64,000 nucleotides of DNA from an uncultured Lachnospiraceae bacterium (GCA_958402795.1 CATXUX010000014.1:18168-82167); one strand, 5' to 3'. Positions 42,823-52,234 are shown, counted from the stretch's first letter. The notes: generated by a model from the sequence alone, not told the origin. Translations and numbers: made by a program.

Positions 42823-43926
42823 ATGAGATTTATTCATATTGCTGATGTGCATCTCGGCGCACAGCCGGATGTGGGAGCCGCATACAGTGAGGTCCGGCCG
42901 CGGGAATTGTGGGACACATTTTCCGCGGTAATTCGCGTATGTGAAGAGGAGCAGACAGATCTGCTCCTGATCGCAGGCGACCTGTTCCACCGTCAGCCTC
43001 TTTTGCGGGAACTCAAGGAAGTGGATTATCTGTTTTCCACACTGAGTAAAACAAAGGTTGTGCTGATCGCGGGAAATCATGATTACATTCGAAGGGATTC
43101 CCACTATCCGTCGTTTACCTGGAGCAGCAATGTATATCCGCTGTTCGGGAGAAAACCAGAGTGGGTTCATTTTCCGGATCTGGACGCCGCGGTATGCGGA
43201 TTCAGCTATTATGAACGGGAAATCCGTGAGCCGCTTTATGACCGGATCCGGGCAGAGGACGGCGCGCGCTGTCAGATTCTTCTGGCACACGGAGGAGACG
43301 AAACACATATACCGGTCCGGCGGGCAGCTCTTGCAGGATCCGGGTTTGACTATATTGCAATGGGGCATATTCATCGTCCCGGGGAAGTGATCCCGCACCG
43401 GGCAGTTTATGCGGGTGCGTTGGAGCCGATTGATAAAAATGATACAGGGCGCCATGGCTTTATCCGCGGAGAGCTGACAAAGCGGGGCGTCCGTACGGAA
43501 TTTGTTCCGTTTGCAAAGCGGGAGTATGTCCACCTTGTACTGAAAACGGATGAATCGCAGACGGCGGGGAGCGTGTCTGCGCAGATCAGGCAGGCGGTCA
43601 TGGAGCGCGGGCAGGAGCACTTTTATAAAATCATCCTGCGCGGGCAAAGAGATACGGATATTCTGTTTGATTCCGGGCAGATGCGTGTCCCGGACAACGT
43701 TCTGGAATTGATCGATGAGACGGAGCCGGCCTGGGACATAGAGAGGCTGTGGCGCGAAAATCAGGAAAATCTGATCGGGAAATTTATCAGCCGGTTTCCG
43801 CGGCAGTTATCCGGCATATCGGAAGATGGTCCGCGAAAAACAGAGGATCAGGCAGAGGAGAGGGCCCTGAGAGAAGGAATGAGGGCGCTTTTGCAAAACC
43901 GCATCGATGAGGGACAGGTATGGTAA
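42823..43926 (+). CDS. SbcD/YhaO-like DNA repair exonuclease (metallophosphoesterase)
   Basis: A 367-aa calcineurin-like phosphoesterase. Metal ligands are in IADVHLGAQ, AGDLFHR, AGNHDY, LLAHGGD and MGHIH. The YhaO type is a relative of SbcD/Mre11. It overlaps the ATPase gene by 7 nt, so the pair forms an SbcCD/Mre11-Rad50-like complex. It follows asnS by 11 nt after AAGGAG. Confidence 0.9.
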   Translation: MRFIHIADVHLGAQPDVGAAYSEVRPRELWDTFSAVIRVCEEEQTDLLLIAGDLFHRQPLLRELKEVDYLFSTLSKTKVVLIAGNHDYIRRDSHYPSFTWSSNVYPLFGRKPEWVHFPDLDAAVCGFSYYEREIREPLYDRIRAEDGARCQILLAHGGDETHIPVRRAALAGSGFDYIAMGHIHRPGEVIPHRAVYAGALEPIDKNDTGRHGFIRGELTKRGVRTEFVPFAKREYVHLVLKTDESQTAGSVSAQIRQAVMERGQEHFYKIILRGQRDTDILFDSGQMRVPDNVLELIDETEPAWDIERLWRENQENLIGKFISRFPRQLSGISEDGPRKTEDQAEERALREGMRALLQNRIDEGQVW

Positions 43927-45449
43927 TCAGGGAATTGTATATCAGACATTTCGGAAAGTTCAGAGACGCGCGTTTTGTACTTTCTGACGGAATTCAGGTT
44001 TTTTACGGAGAAAATGAATACGGAAAATCCACGATCTACGCATTTATCCGGGCAATGCTGTTTGGCATGGAACGGGGAAGAGGACGGGCGGCGAATCATG
44101 ATATGTTCAGCCGCTATGAGCCGTGGGAGAATCCCGGAGATTATGCTGGGAGCATGCGGTTTTCCTGCGGAGAGCGCACCTTTCTGCTGGAGCGCCGGTT
44201 TAGCCGGTACGAGAAACGGGTGTCTCTGGTCTGCGAGGATGACGGAGAACAGTTGTCTGTGGAAGACGGCGATCTGGAGATGCTGCTCGGCGGCATGACG
44301 GCGTCGTCGTTTGACAATATCGCCGCCATCGGACAGATGACGGCGCGCCCCGGACAGAGCCTGGCCGCAGAACTGAAAAACTATGCGGCAAACAGTTATG
44401 AAACCGGCGGTGGGTGTGTGGACTATGAGGGCGCGGTGAACACGCTGCGCGAGAGCCACAGGCAGGCGGAACGGGATCTGAAAGCATGGCGGGAAGCGCA
44501 GGAGAGAAAGGAAGAACAGCTCCAGACCCGGATGGAATGCGTGGAGGCAGAGGTAAAAAAGCTGGAACAAGAGCTGCAGGAAACGGAAGAACAATTACGG
44601 AACACGCAGAAAGAACGGAATTATACCACCAAAGGAGCGGCGCGCCGTGCAGAGAAGACGGCCGGGATCGCGGGAATCGTCCTGGGAATCGCCGGATGTA
44701 TACTGGCAGGGGGACTCCATGCGCCGATGTGGGGATTCATTCCGGCAGCAGGTGTGGCAGTCCTTGGTGCTGTTTTTTTGCTGGCATCTGTGCTGGCCGG
44801 CAGGAAAGGCGCAGAGATTTCAGACCGGATGGAGGAAACCGGACGGCCGGAGAACGTGGAAGAGGAAGAACGGGGCGGGACTGACGAGGCGGCGCGTCTT
44901 GACTGGACGCGAACCCGTATCATAGAAGAACTGCAGGAAAAGAGGATTCAGATCCAGAACATCAGAGAACAGATCGAAGAGACCGGACAGCCGGATGATA
45001 TATACCGTCAGTATCAGATGCGTATCCGCGCGGCAGAAATTGCGCTGGAGAGATTACAGGCGGCCGCGGCAGAGCAGACACGTGAATCGGGAGAGAGGCT
45101 GAACAGGGAAATAGCAGCAATTTTGTCTGCAGTTACGGATGGAAAATATAACCGGGTTCTGCTGGAGGATGACGGCGGACTGTTCCTTTACAGTGAGGGC
45201 AGAAGGATTCCCGCAGAACGGCTGAGCCACGGTACGGTCGAGCAGGTTTATTTCGCCCTGCGTATGGCGGCGCTTGAACTTTTGTACACGGAAGAGGAAT
45301 TTCCGGTGATCTTCGACGACGCGTTTGCCTGCTATGATGAAAACCGATTAAAATCTACGCTGAGGTGGCTTGACGCGCAATCGAGACAAGTGATTCTGTT
45401 CAGTTGCCAGAAACGAGAAAAGGAGATGGTAGAACAGCTCCGAAAATAG
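43920..45449 (+). CDS. YhaN/SbcC-like AAA ATPase, short form
   Basis: A 509-aa RecF/SbcC-type ATPase. The N-terminal half site has Walker A GENEYGKST (30-38). The C-terminal half has the signature SHGTVEQVYFALRMA and Walker B EFPVIFDDAFACYD. Between them lie two coiled-coil stretches and a hydrophobic hairpin (GIAGIVLGIAGCILAGG and GAVFLLASVLAG) that looks membrane-associated. Bacillus YhaN is nearly twice as long, so most of the coiled-coil is missing. It works with the phosphoesterase upstream. Confidence 0.85.
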   Translation: MVIRELYIRHFGKFRDARFVLSDGIQVFYGENEYGKSTIYAFIRAMLFGMERGRGRAANHDMFSRYEPWENPGDYAGSMRFSCGERTFLLERRFSRYEKRVSLVCEDDGEQLSVEDGDLEMLLGGMTASSFDNIAAIGQMTARPGQSLAAELKNYAANSYETGGGCVDYEGAVNTLRESHRQAERDLKAWREAQERKEEQLQTRMECVEAEVKKLEQELQETEEQLRNTQKERNYTTKGAARRAEKTAGIAGIVLGIAGCILAGGLHAPMWGFIPAAGVAVLGAVFLLASVLAGRKGAEISDRMEETGRPENVEEEERGGTDEAARLDWTRTRIIEELQEKRIQIQNIREQIEETGQPDDIYRQYQMRIRAAEIALERLQAAAAEQTRESGERLNREIAAILSAVTDGKYNRVLLEDDGGLFLYSEGRRIPAERLSHGTVEQVYFALRMAALELLYTEEEFPVIFDDAFACYDENRLKSTLRWLDAQSRQVILFSCQKREKEMVEQLRK

Positions 45450-45501
45450 ATTTCAAGACAGGAAAATTTCCAGAGGATTTCGAGGAAAGGATGAGTAGTG
45501 T

Positions 45502-46836
45502 ATGAAGATTACGTTGCCGGATAAAGTGACGATGATTATTGAAAATTTGCAGATGCACGGCTACGAGGCATATGCGGTCGGCGGCTGCGTGCGGGACTGC
45601 GTCCTGGCAAAGACGCCGCAGGACTGGGATATCACGACGTCGGCGAAACCGGAGGAGATCAAGGCACTGTTTGGCAAAACGATCGATACCGGGATCGAGC
45701 ACGGCACGGTAACGGTTGTGCTTGACAAAGAAATGTTTGAAGTGACAACGTACCGGATCGACGGAGCGTATGAAGATAACCGGCATCCGAAAGAAGTGCG
45801 TTTTACGAACCGGCTGGAAGAGGATCTGAAGCGTCGCGACTTCACGATCAATGCGATGGCGTATAATGATGAGGCACGTCTGGTGGATCCTTTCGGGGGG
45901 ATGAAGGATCTGAATCACCACCTGATCCGCTGTGTCGGAAATCCATCGGAACGGTTCGATGAAGATGCCCTGCGGATCCTGCGCGCGGTACGGTTTTCAG
46001 CGCAGCTGGATTTTCCGATCGAACCGTCTACGGCAGAAGCAATCCGTACCCATGCGCATGCACTGGAACACATCAGTGCGGAGCGGATCCAGGCGGAGCT
46101 TTTGAAGATTCTGGTGTCGGATCATCCGGAACGGCTTCAGGATGCATATGAACTGGGAATCACGAAAGTGGTCCTTCCGGAGTGGGATGCGATGGTGGGT
46201 GTGAAGCAGAACAACCCGCATCACAAGTTTGATGTGGCGGAGCATACGATTGAAGCGCTGAAAAATATAAAAAACGATAAGATCCTGCGTCTGACGATAT
46301 TGTTTCATGATATGGGAAAACCGGAAACACGGACGACAGACGAATTTGGCGTGGACCATTTTAAAGGACACGCGCTCGCCAGCGAACGGATCGCAAAAGA
46401 GGTCATGCGAAGGTTAAAATTTGACAACGAAACAATAAGAAATGTTTCGAAACTCGTTTGTTTCCACGATTACCGGGTGGAAGCGACAGGCCCCAATGTA
46501 CGCCGCGCGATTAACCGGATCGGCGTGGAGCTGTTTCCCTATTATCTTGCGGTCCGTATGGCGGACGTCAAGGCGCAGAGTGCGTATCAGAAGCGTGAAA
46601 AAATTGAAAATATCATCGAAATGCGGGAAATCTATCAGGAAGTTGTGCTGGAAGAGCAGTGCGTCACACTCCGCGATCTCGCCGTGACGGGGAAAGACCT
46701 GATGGAGATCGGCATGAAACCGGGGCGCGAGCTTGGCGCGATGCTGAACGAACTTCTGGAATGGGTGATTGACGAACCGTCGTGCAATGACAAAGAGATC
46801 CTCTGCGAATATGTAAAAGAAAGGCTTGGACTTTAG
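45502..46836 (+). CDS. cca: CCA tRNA nucleotidyltransferase
   Basis: A 444-aa class II nucleotidyltransferase. GGCVRD and the catalytic DxD of QDWDITTSAKP are present. RRDFTINAMAYN and FDEDALRILRAVRFS form the neck region, and a C-terminal HD domain has LFHDMGKPETR and HALASERIA. It adds CCA to tRNA 3' ends; the tRNA-Ala in this window lacks an encoded CCA. It starts after GAAAGGATGAG. Confidence 0.95.
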   Translation: MKITLPDKVTMIIENLQMHGYEAYAVGGCVRDCVLAKTPQDWDITTSAKPEEIKALFGKTIDTGIEHGTVTVVLDKEMFEVTTYRIDGAYEDNRHPKEVRFTNRLEEDLKRRDFTINAMAYNDEARLVDPFGGMKDLNHHLIRCVGNPSERFDEDALRILRAVRFSAQLDFPIEPSTAEAIRTHAHALEHISAERIQAELLKILVSDHPERLQDAYELGITKVVLPEWDAMVGVKQNNPHHKFDVAEHTIEALKNIKNDKILRLTILFHDMGKPETRTTDEFGVDHFKGHALASERIAKEVMRRLKFDNETIRNVSKLVCFHDYRVEATGPNVRRAINRIGVELFPYYLAVRMADVKAQSAYQKREKIENIIEMREIYQEVVLEEQCVTLRDLAVTGKDLMEIGMKPGRELGAMLNELLEWVIDEPSCNDKEILCEYVKERLGL

Positions 46837-46901
46837 CATACTTCGGCTGCCTTCTTCATAAATTAAAAAGAGTTATGAATCGCAGAGTGCAGGGGGCAGC
46901 C

Positions 46902-47912
46902 ATGAGAGAATACGAATTAGAGGTTTTGGAGCAGTATCATATAGAAAAAATCAGCACCCGCAAAATCAGGGGTGCGTTTTTTATCGACACAAATGAAGGC
47001 ACGATGTTATTGAAGGAAACGACACTTTCCGACCGGCGTGCCCTTTTATTGTACACCTTATTATGTCATCTGGAAGCAGTGCAGTATCCGGATGTAGATA
47101 CTCCGGTTTTCAATCAGGAGCATGTGCTTGTCAGTACGTCCCGGGACGGAAAACGGTATATGCTGAAAAAATGGTATGGAGGCAGAGAATGTGATGTGCG
47201 CCGGGAGAATGACGTTCTGGATGCGGCGGCAAATCTGGCGCGTCTCCACCGGAAAATGCGCTGGCAGAACGTGTGCGGCGTATCGGAGAGAGAAGAGATC
47301 CGTCCGCCCGTGGGACGGCATCTGAAGGAGGAATTTGTCCGCCACAACAGAGAACTGAAAAAAGTGCGCTCTTTCGTCCGCAGCCGCGTGAATAAGGGAA
47401 AGTTTGAGTATCTGTATTTGGAAAACTTCGAGCGGATGTACCAGATCGCCATGGATGTGACAAGGAATCTGGAGCAGTCGGGATATGAGTCACTGTATCG
47501 GGAGAGTATAGAAGAAAATCTGCTGATCCATGGGGATTATAACTATCATAACGTGATTCTGACGTCGGGAAAGATAGCTACGGTTAATTTTGAAAGATTT
47601 CGGCTTGACGTACAGGCGCAGGATTTGTATTATTTTCTTCGGAAGGTGATGGAGAAGCATCACTGGAATCCGAAGCTGGGGGACGCCATGCTGGATGCAT
47701 ACAGCCGCAGAAGGCCTCTGAATCCCCGGGAGCTGGAGTATATCGCGCTGAAGCTTGCCTATCCGGAGAAGTTCTGGAAGGTTGCGAATACCTATTATCA
47801 CTCGAACAAAGCGTGGATTCCGGAGAAGAATGTAGAGAAGCTGATGCTCGCAACCTTACAGACAGAAGAAAAAAATAAGTTTCTTGAGGATGTATTTTCG
47901 TTTCACTTATAA
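46902..47912 (+). CDS. CotS-family spore coat protein (kinase-like fold)
   Basis: A 336-aa CotS/YsxE-type protein of the aminoglycoside phosphotransferase fold. The catalytic loop HGDYNYHN is kept. The following metal-binding DFD/DFE is replaced by NFERF, so catalysis is doubtful. In Bacillus such proteins bind to the inner coat in the mother cell. The ATG at 46902 follows AGGGGGC; ATG 46875 is a weaker alternative. A terminator-like hairpin lies within the first 30 codons. It indicates an endospore former. Confidence 0.85.
   Translation: MREYELEVLEQYHIEKISTRKIRGAFFIDTNEGTMLLKETTLSDRRALLLYTLLCHLEAVQYPDVDTPVFNQEHVLVSTSRDGKRYMLKKWYGGRECDVRRENDVLDAAANLARLHRKMRWQNVCGVSEREEIRPPVGRHLKEEFVRHNRELKKVRSFVRSRVNKGKFEYLYLENFERMYQIAMDVTRNLEQSGYESLYRESIEENLLIHGDYNYHNVILTSGKIATVNFERFRLDVQAQDLYYFLRKVMEKHHWNPKLGDAMLDAYSRRRPLNPRELEYIALKLAYPEKFWKVANTYYHSNKAWIPEKNVEKLMLATLQTEEKNKFLEDVFSFHL
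46954..46982 (+). terminator. intrinsic-terminator-like hairpin inside the 5' coding region of cotS
   Basis: GCACCC (46954-46959) pairs with GGGTGC (46970-46975), followed by GTTTTTT. It is 52 nt into the coding region. It may stop read-through from cca. Confidence 0.6.
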
Positions 47913-47928
47913 GATAAAGGAGAATCAT

Positions 47929-48846
47929 ATGTACACGTTTATCGCGAACCCGAATTCCCGTTCCGGCAGAGGAATGCAGATATGGAATTCGCTGGAAGAC
48001 ACATTAAAGAGAAGAAACGTCTGCTATCAGATATTTTTCACAAAATACCGGCGCCATGCCACGGACATCGTCCGGGAGCTTACATCGGACCAGGAGGAGC
48101 ATACCATTGTCGTCGTCGGCGGGGACGGGACGCTCAACGAGGTGATCAACGGGATCGTCTGCCTCTCTAAAGTGACACTCGGGTATATCCCTGATGGCTC
48201 CGGCAATGATTTTTCCCGCGGCATGCGGCTTCCGAAGGATCCGCAGAAAGCACTGGAGAATATTCTGGCGGCAGAGCACGAGCGCCTGCTCGATATCGGC
48301 GTCCTTGCTTATGAGGATACGAGGAGACGTTTTATTGTCAGCTCCGGTATCGGTTTTGACGCAGCCGTCTGCCATGAAGTGATGGTGTCGAAACTGAAAA
48401 CGGTGTTAAATAAAATCGGACTTGGCAGTCTGACGTATGTCGGAGTCGCACTCAGGCAGCTTGCCACACTGAAAAAGAATCATATGACTCTGGTGCTCGA
48501 TGACGGCCGGAAGCAGGAATTTGACAAAGCCTATTTTGCGGCGGCAATGAACCTGCCGTATGAGGGCGGCGGATTTAAGTTCTGTCCGGGCGCCGATCCT
48601 CAGGACGGACTTCTGGATGTGATTGTGATATCGGATCTGTCCAGACTTAAGATACTGACGCTTCTCCCACTGGCGGTCAAAGGCTGGCATACCCGGTTCC
48701 ACGGGGTGGATATTTATCCGTGCAGAAGAGCGGAACTCACCAGCAGGACGCCGCATCCGGTACATACGGACGGAGAGACCGAGGTCGGAAAGACGCGGGT
48801 TACATTTTCTGTCGAACCGGAGAAACTGCGTGTCATCGGGATGTGA
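47929..48846 (+). CDS. diacylglycerol kinase-family lipid kinase
   Basis: A 305-aa DagK/YegS-type kinase. It has FIANPNSRSGRG at the N-terminus, the nucleotide motif VVVGGDGTLNEVINGI, and PDGSGNDFSRGMRLP. The C-terminal HPVHTDGE is also characteristic. It phosphorylates diacylglycerol or a related lipid at the inner membrane face. The ATG at 47929 follows AAAGGAGAATC. It lies 16 nt after cotS, probably cotranscribed. Confidence 0.92.
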   Translation: MYTFIANPNSRSGRGMQIWNSLEDTLKRRNVCYQIFFTKYRRHATDIVRELTSDQEEHTIVVVGGDGTLNEVINGIVCLSKVTLGYIPDGSGNDFSRGMRLPKDPQKALENILAAEHERLLDIGVLAYEDTRRRFIVSSGIGFDAAVCHEVMVSKLKTVLNKIGLGSLTYVGVALRQLATLKKNHMTLVLDDGRKQEFDKAYFAAAMNLPYEGGGFKFCPGADPQDGLLDVIVISDLSRLKILTLLPLAVKGWHTRFHGVDIYPCRRAELTSRTPHPVHTDGETEVGKTRVTFSVEPEKLRVIGM

Positions 48847-48876
48847 AAACTCCGGAGTGGGCCGTCTGCTTTTTTC

Positions 48877-48905
48877 TTGCTATCTGCCGGGAAACATGGT
48901 ATATT
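48877..48905 (+). promoter_or_regulatory. promoter of the phosphoglucomutase gene
   Basis: TTGCTA (48877-48882), 17-bp spacer, TATATT (48900-48905). Confidence 0.65.
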
Positions 48906-48967
48906 AAAAGTAATTTTTAGGCATATTTGCATAAAAAAATATATGAAGAACGATGGGAGAGGTCAAA

Positions 48968-50650
48968 ATGTATCAGGAAGAGTATGAACGCTGGCTGGCG
49001 GCAGATCTGGAAGATCCGGATCTGAACCCGGAATTATCCAGAATTGCAGGGAATGAAGAAGAGATCAAGGAGCGTTTCGCAGTGGCGCTGAAGTTCGGAA
49101 CGGCGGGGTTACGCGGCGTACTGGGAGCAGGAACGAACCGGATGAATATCTATGTTGTGCGTCAGGCGACGCAGGGACTTGCAAACTGGGTAAAGACACA
49201 GGGCGGTACACAGACCGTGGCGATCAGCTATGACAGCCGTCTCAAGAGTGATGTATTTGCGAAGACAGCGGCAGGCGTTCTGGCGGCAAACGGAATCAAG
49301 GTCAGGATCTATGACGCGCTGATGCCGGTACCGGCACTTTCATTTGCGACACGTTATTATAACTGCAACGCAGGTGTTATGGTAACTGCTTCACATAATC
49401 CGGCAAAGTATAACGGATACAAGGCATACGGACCGGACGGATGCCAGATGACGGACGACGCGGCGGCGGTTGTATATGCAGAGATCCAGAAGACGGACGT
49501 GCTGACCGGAGCACAGTACATATCCTTTGCAGAAGGCGTTGAGAACGGAATGATCCGCTTTGTAGGAGACGACTGCAAGAAGGCGCTTTATGAAGCAATC
49601 GAATCCCGTCAGGTTCGCCCGGGCCTGTGCAAGACCGCGGGACTCAAGCTGGTGTACAGTCCGCTGAACGGCTCCGGACTTGTACCTGTAACACAGGTTT
49701 TGAAGGATATCGGCATTACGGATATTACAATCGTGCCGGATCAGGAATATCCAAACGGATATTTTACGACCTGCAGCTATCCGAACCCGGAGATCTATGC
49801 AGCGCTTGAACAGGGATTAAAACTGGCAGAAGAGACCGGTGCAGACCTGATGCTTGCCACCGATCCGGATGCAGACCGCGTAGGCATTGCAATGAAGTGT
49901 CCGGACGGTTCCTACGAGCTGGTAACAGGAAATGAAGTCGGCGCACTGCTTCTGGATTATATCTGCGCGGGCCGTATTGAAAAGGGAACCATGCCGGAGA
50001 AACCGGTCGCAGTGAAGTCGATCGTGTCAACACCGCTGGCAGATGCGATCGCAGAGCATTACGGGGTAGAGATGAGAAATGTGCTGACCGGATTTAAGTG
50101 GATCGGTGACCAGATCGCTCAGCTTGAAGCTGCCGGAGAGGTTGACCGCTTCATCTTCGGATTCGAGGAGAGTTACGGATATCTGGCAGGACCGTATGTA
50201 CGTGATAAAGACGCGGTGATCGGCTCCATGCTGATCTGCGAGATGGCAGCGTACTACAGAAGCATCGGAAGTTCCCTGAAGCAGAGAATGGAAGAGATCT
50301 ATGCAGAGTACGGCCGTTACCTGAACAAGGTAGACAGCTATGAATTCCCGGGACTTTCCGGAATGGACAAGATGGCGGGCATCATGCAGGGACTTCGTGA
50401 CAATCCGCCGACAGAGTTTGCGGGTATCAAAGTCGTGAAGGCTGTGGACTACACAAAGCCGGAAGAGACCGGACTTCCGTCAGCAAACGTACTGATCTAC
50501 ACACTGGAAAACGGTGCGACCGTGATCGTACGTCCGTCGGGAACAGAGCCGAAGATCAAGACATATTTCACAACACTCGGAAAGGATCTTGAAGAGGCAC
50601 AGGCACAGAAAGACAAACTTGCGGAGGCGCTGAAGCCGATACTGGCATAA
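48968..50650 (+). CDS. pgcA: alpha-phosphoglucomutase/phosphomannomutase
   Basis: A 560-aa hexose phosphate mutase (glucose 1-phosphate to glucose 6-phosphate). The phosphoserine loop VTASHNPAKYNGYK has Ser142. The metal loop DPDADRVGIA, the sugar loop GFEESYGYL and the phosphate-binding VRPSGTEPKIK are all present. It links starch and glycogen breakdown by the GH13 enzymes to glycolysis. The ATG at 48968 follows GGGAGAGGTC. Confidence 0.95.
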   Translation: MYQEEYERWLAADLEDPDLNPELSRIAGNEEEIKERFAVALKFGTAGLRGVLGAGTNRMNIYVVRQATQGLANWVKTQGGTQTVAISYDSRLKSDVFAKTAAGVLAANGIKVRIYDALMPVPALSFATRYYNCNAGVMVTASHNPAKYNGYKAYGPDGCQMTDDAAAVVYAEIQKTDVLTGAQYISFAEGVENGMIRFVGDDCKKALYEAIESRQVRPGLCKTAGLKLVYSPLNGSGLVPVTQVLKDIGITDITIVPDQEYPNGYFTTCSYPNPEIYAALEQGLKLAEETGADLMLATDPDADRVGIAMKCPDGSYELVTGNEVGALLLDYICAGRIEKGTMPEKPVAVKSIVSTPLADAIAEHYGVEMRNVLTGFKWIGDQIAQLEAAGEVDRFIFGFEESYGYLAGPYVRDKDAVIGSMLICEMAAYYRSIGSSLKQRMEEIYAEYGRYLNKVDSYEFPGLSGMDKMAGIMQGLRDNPPTEFAGIKVVKAVDYTKPEETGLPSANVLIYTLENGATVIVRPSGTEPKIKTYFTTLGKDLEEAQAQKDKLAEALKPILA

Positions 50651-50685
50651 TCAGACGCAAAAATGCTGAGAACAAAAGAATACGA

Positions 50686-50716
50686 AAGAAGGGCTGCTTT
50701 GGCAGTCCTTCTTTTG
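50686..50716 (+). terminator. terminator after pgcA
   Basis: AAGAAGGGCTGC (50686-50697) pairs with GCAGTCCTTCTT (50702-50713), then TT. Confidence 0.8.
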
Positions 50717-50777
50717 ACGGCGATGGTGAAAAAATTGTGAATATCATTAACAATTATCCTATCTTGCAGGAAACAGC

Positions 50778-50806
50778 TTGACAAACAGCAGGGAAAACGT
50801 TATAAC
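50778..50806 (+). promoter_or_regulatory. strong promoter of the HU gene
   Basis: TTGACA (50778-50783), 17-bp spacer, TATAAC (50801-50806). The leader to the ATG is about 80 nt. Confidence 0.85.
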
Positions 50807-50894
50807 AGTATTTAGGGATAAGTTCGCTCAAAATGCGGATAGCCATAAAACTGTTAGAATACTGTTCTACTACAATGAAGAGGAGGATATATCC

Positions 50895-51170
50895 ATGAAC
50901 AAAACAGAATTGATCACAGCAGTTGCGGAAAAGGCAGAGATTTCCAAAAGAGATTCCGAAAAAGCAGTAAAGGCTTTTGTTGATGTAATTACAGAAGAAC
51001 TGAAAAAAGGCGAGAAGGTTCAGGTAGTTGGATTCGGTACATTTGAAGTGTCTGAAAGAGCAGCAAGAGAGGGCCGCAACCCACAGACAGGCGAGACGAT
51101 GAAGATTAACGCGTGCAAGGCTCCGAAGTTCAAAGCAGGCAAGGCACTGAAGGATGCAGTGAACGAATAA
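50895..51170 (+). CDS. hup: HU-type DNA-binding protein
   Basis: A 91-aa nucleoid protein. It begins MNKTELITAVAEKAEIS and carries GFGTFEV and the DNA-bending arm REGRNPQTGETMKI, then KAPKFKAGKALKDAV. It binds and bends DNA as a homodimer. It starts after AGAGGAGGATATATCC. A near-consensus promoter suggests high expression. Confidence 0.97.
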   Translation: MNKTELITAVAEKAEISKRDSEKAVKAFVDVITEELKKGEKVQVVGFGTFEVSERAAREGRNPQTGETMKINACKAPKFKAGKALKDAVNE

Positions 51171-51200
51171 AAGCGTGTTAGAAAAGGATATCGTGACGAG

Positions 51201-51238
51201 AAGGCAGAGGACGAACAAGAACCTCTGCTTTTCTTATT
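51201..51238 (+). terminator. terminator/attenuator between hup and rqcP
   Basis: GCAGAGG (51204-51210) pairs with CCTCTGC (51222-51228), followed by TTTTCTTATTT. Confidence 0.8.
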
Positions 51239-51255
51239 TGAGAGGAGAAACAGAC

Positions 51256-51495
51256 ATGAGGTTAGACAAATTTTTAAAAGTGTCTCGGCTGATCAAGCGC
51301 CGGACGGTGGCAAATGAGGCATGCGACGCCGGGCGTGTCCTGGTGAACGGGAAAGCGGCAAAAGCGTCCGCGCAGGTGAAGGTCGGAGACGTCATAGAAA
51401 TCCAGTTCGGGACAAGAACCGTGAAGGCAGAGGTACTCGACCTGCAGGATACGACGAAGAAAGAAGAGGCGAAAGAATTGTTCCGCTATCTGTAG
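51256..51495 (+). CDS. rqcP: S4-domain RNA-binding protein RqcP (YabO)
   Basis: A 79-aa S4 domain protein: MRLDKFLKVSRLIKRRTVAN, then GRVLVNGKAAKASAQVKVGD. In Bacillus RqcP binds 50S subunits carrying peptidyl-tRNA and helps RqcH add alanine tails during ribosome rescue. The start follows GAGAGGAGAAAC. It opens the conserved cluster yabO-yabP-yabQ-divIC-spoIIE. Confidence 0.92.
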   Translation: MRLDKFLKVSRLIKRRTVANEACDAGRVLVNGKAAKASAQVKVGDVIEIQFGTRTVKAEVLDLQDTTKKEEAKELFRYL

Positions 51496-51607
51496 TAACA
51501 GTTCTAAGATCTTCCCCTTTTTCATATATATGATGTTGAGGGTACGTCTGCATCCTGTCACAAAAAGACAGACGGCCCGCGGAAGCGTAAGAAAAGGGGG
51601 AGCTTGT

Positions 51608-51892
51608 ATGGAAGAGAGACAGGTGGCGAAGGCGCATAAGATCGTGATCAATAATCGGAAGACCAGTACGGTGACTGGAGTCCTGGATGTGCTTTCGTTT
51701 GATCTGAACGAGATCCTGCTGGAGACCGAGCAGGGAATGCTGTTGGTGAAAGGAACCGATCTCCATGTGAACCGGCTTACGGTAGAGAAGGGGGAAGTAG
51801 ATCTGTCGGGCAATATTGACAGTGTAGTGTATTCCAATACGAACCATACGGCGAACCAGGGAGAGAATTTTTTCTCAAAATTATTCAGGTAG
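51608..51892 (+). CDS. yabP: sporulation protein YabP
   Basis: A 94-aa YabP/YqfC family protein: KAHKIVINNRKTSTVTGVLD, SFDLNEILLETEQGMLLVKG and DLHVNRLTVEKGEVDLSG. It is required for sporulation in Bacillus, probably in the mother cell. The ATG at 51608 follows AAAGGGGGAGC. It is followed 9 nt later by yabQ. Confidence 0.9.
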   Translation: MEERQVAKAHKIVINNRKTSTVTGVLDVLSFDLNEILLETEQGMLLVKGTDLHVNRLTVEKGEVDLSGNIDSVVYSNTNHTANQGENFFSKLFR

Positions 51893-51901
51893 GTCTGGCT
51901 T

Positions 51902-52234
51902 ATGATGTTGGGGATCGGAAAGGAAGCTGCTATTTTTTTATATGCCGGACTATCCGGTGTAACAGTGTTTCTCAGTTATCAGATTCTAGTATTGCTGCGC
52001 AGGTTATTCCGACATTCCTCCGTAATGATCAATATAGAGGATTTTCTGTATTGGCTCGCTGCGAGCGCATACTTGTTCCGGCAGATGTACAGAACAACAT
52101 ATGGCAGTATACGATGGTTCTTTGCACTAGGTGTTGTAGCGGGGACTCTGCTGGCATATCTGGTGAAAAAACTGACGGAAAAGATTGGCAGGAAATATAA
52201 GAAAAGCCTTGAAAAACGGAGAGAAAACCGATAA
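51902..52234 (+). CDS. yabQ: spore cortex biosynthesis protein YabQ, short form
   Basis: A 110-aa membrane protein with three hydrophobic helices (about 9-32, 45-58 and 70-88) and a basic tail. The assignment rests on position between yabP and divIC plus the pattern LSGVTVFLSYQILVLLRRLF. Bacillus YabQ is about twice as long. ATG codons at 51902 and 51905 are both possible starts. Confidence 0.8.
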   Translation: MMLGIGKEAAIFLYAGLSGVTVFLSYQILVLLRRLFRHSSVMINIEDFLYWLAASAYLFRQMYRTTYGSIRWFFALGVVAGTLLAYLVKKLTEKIGRKYKKSLEKRRENR

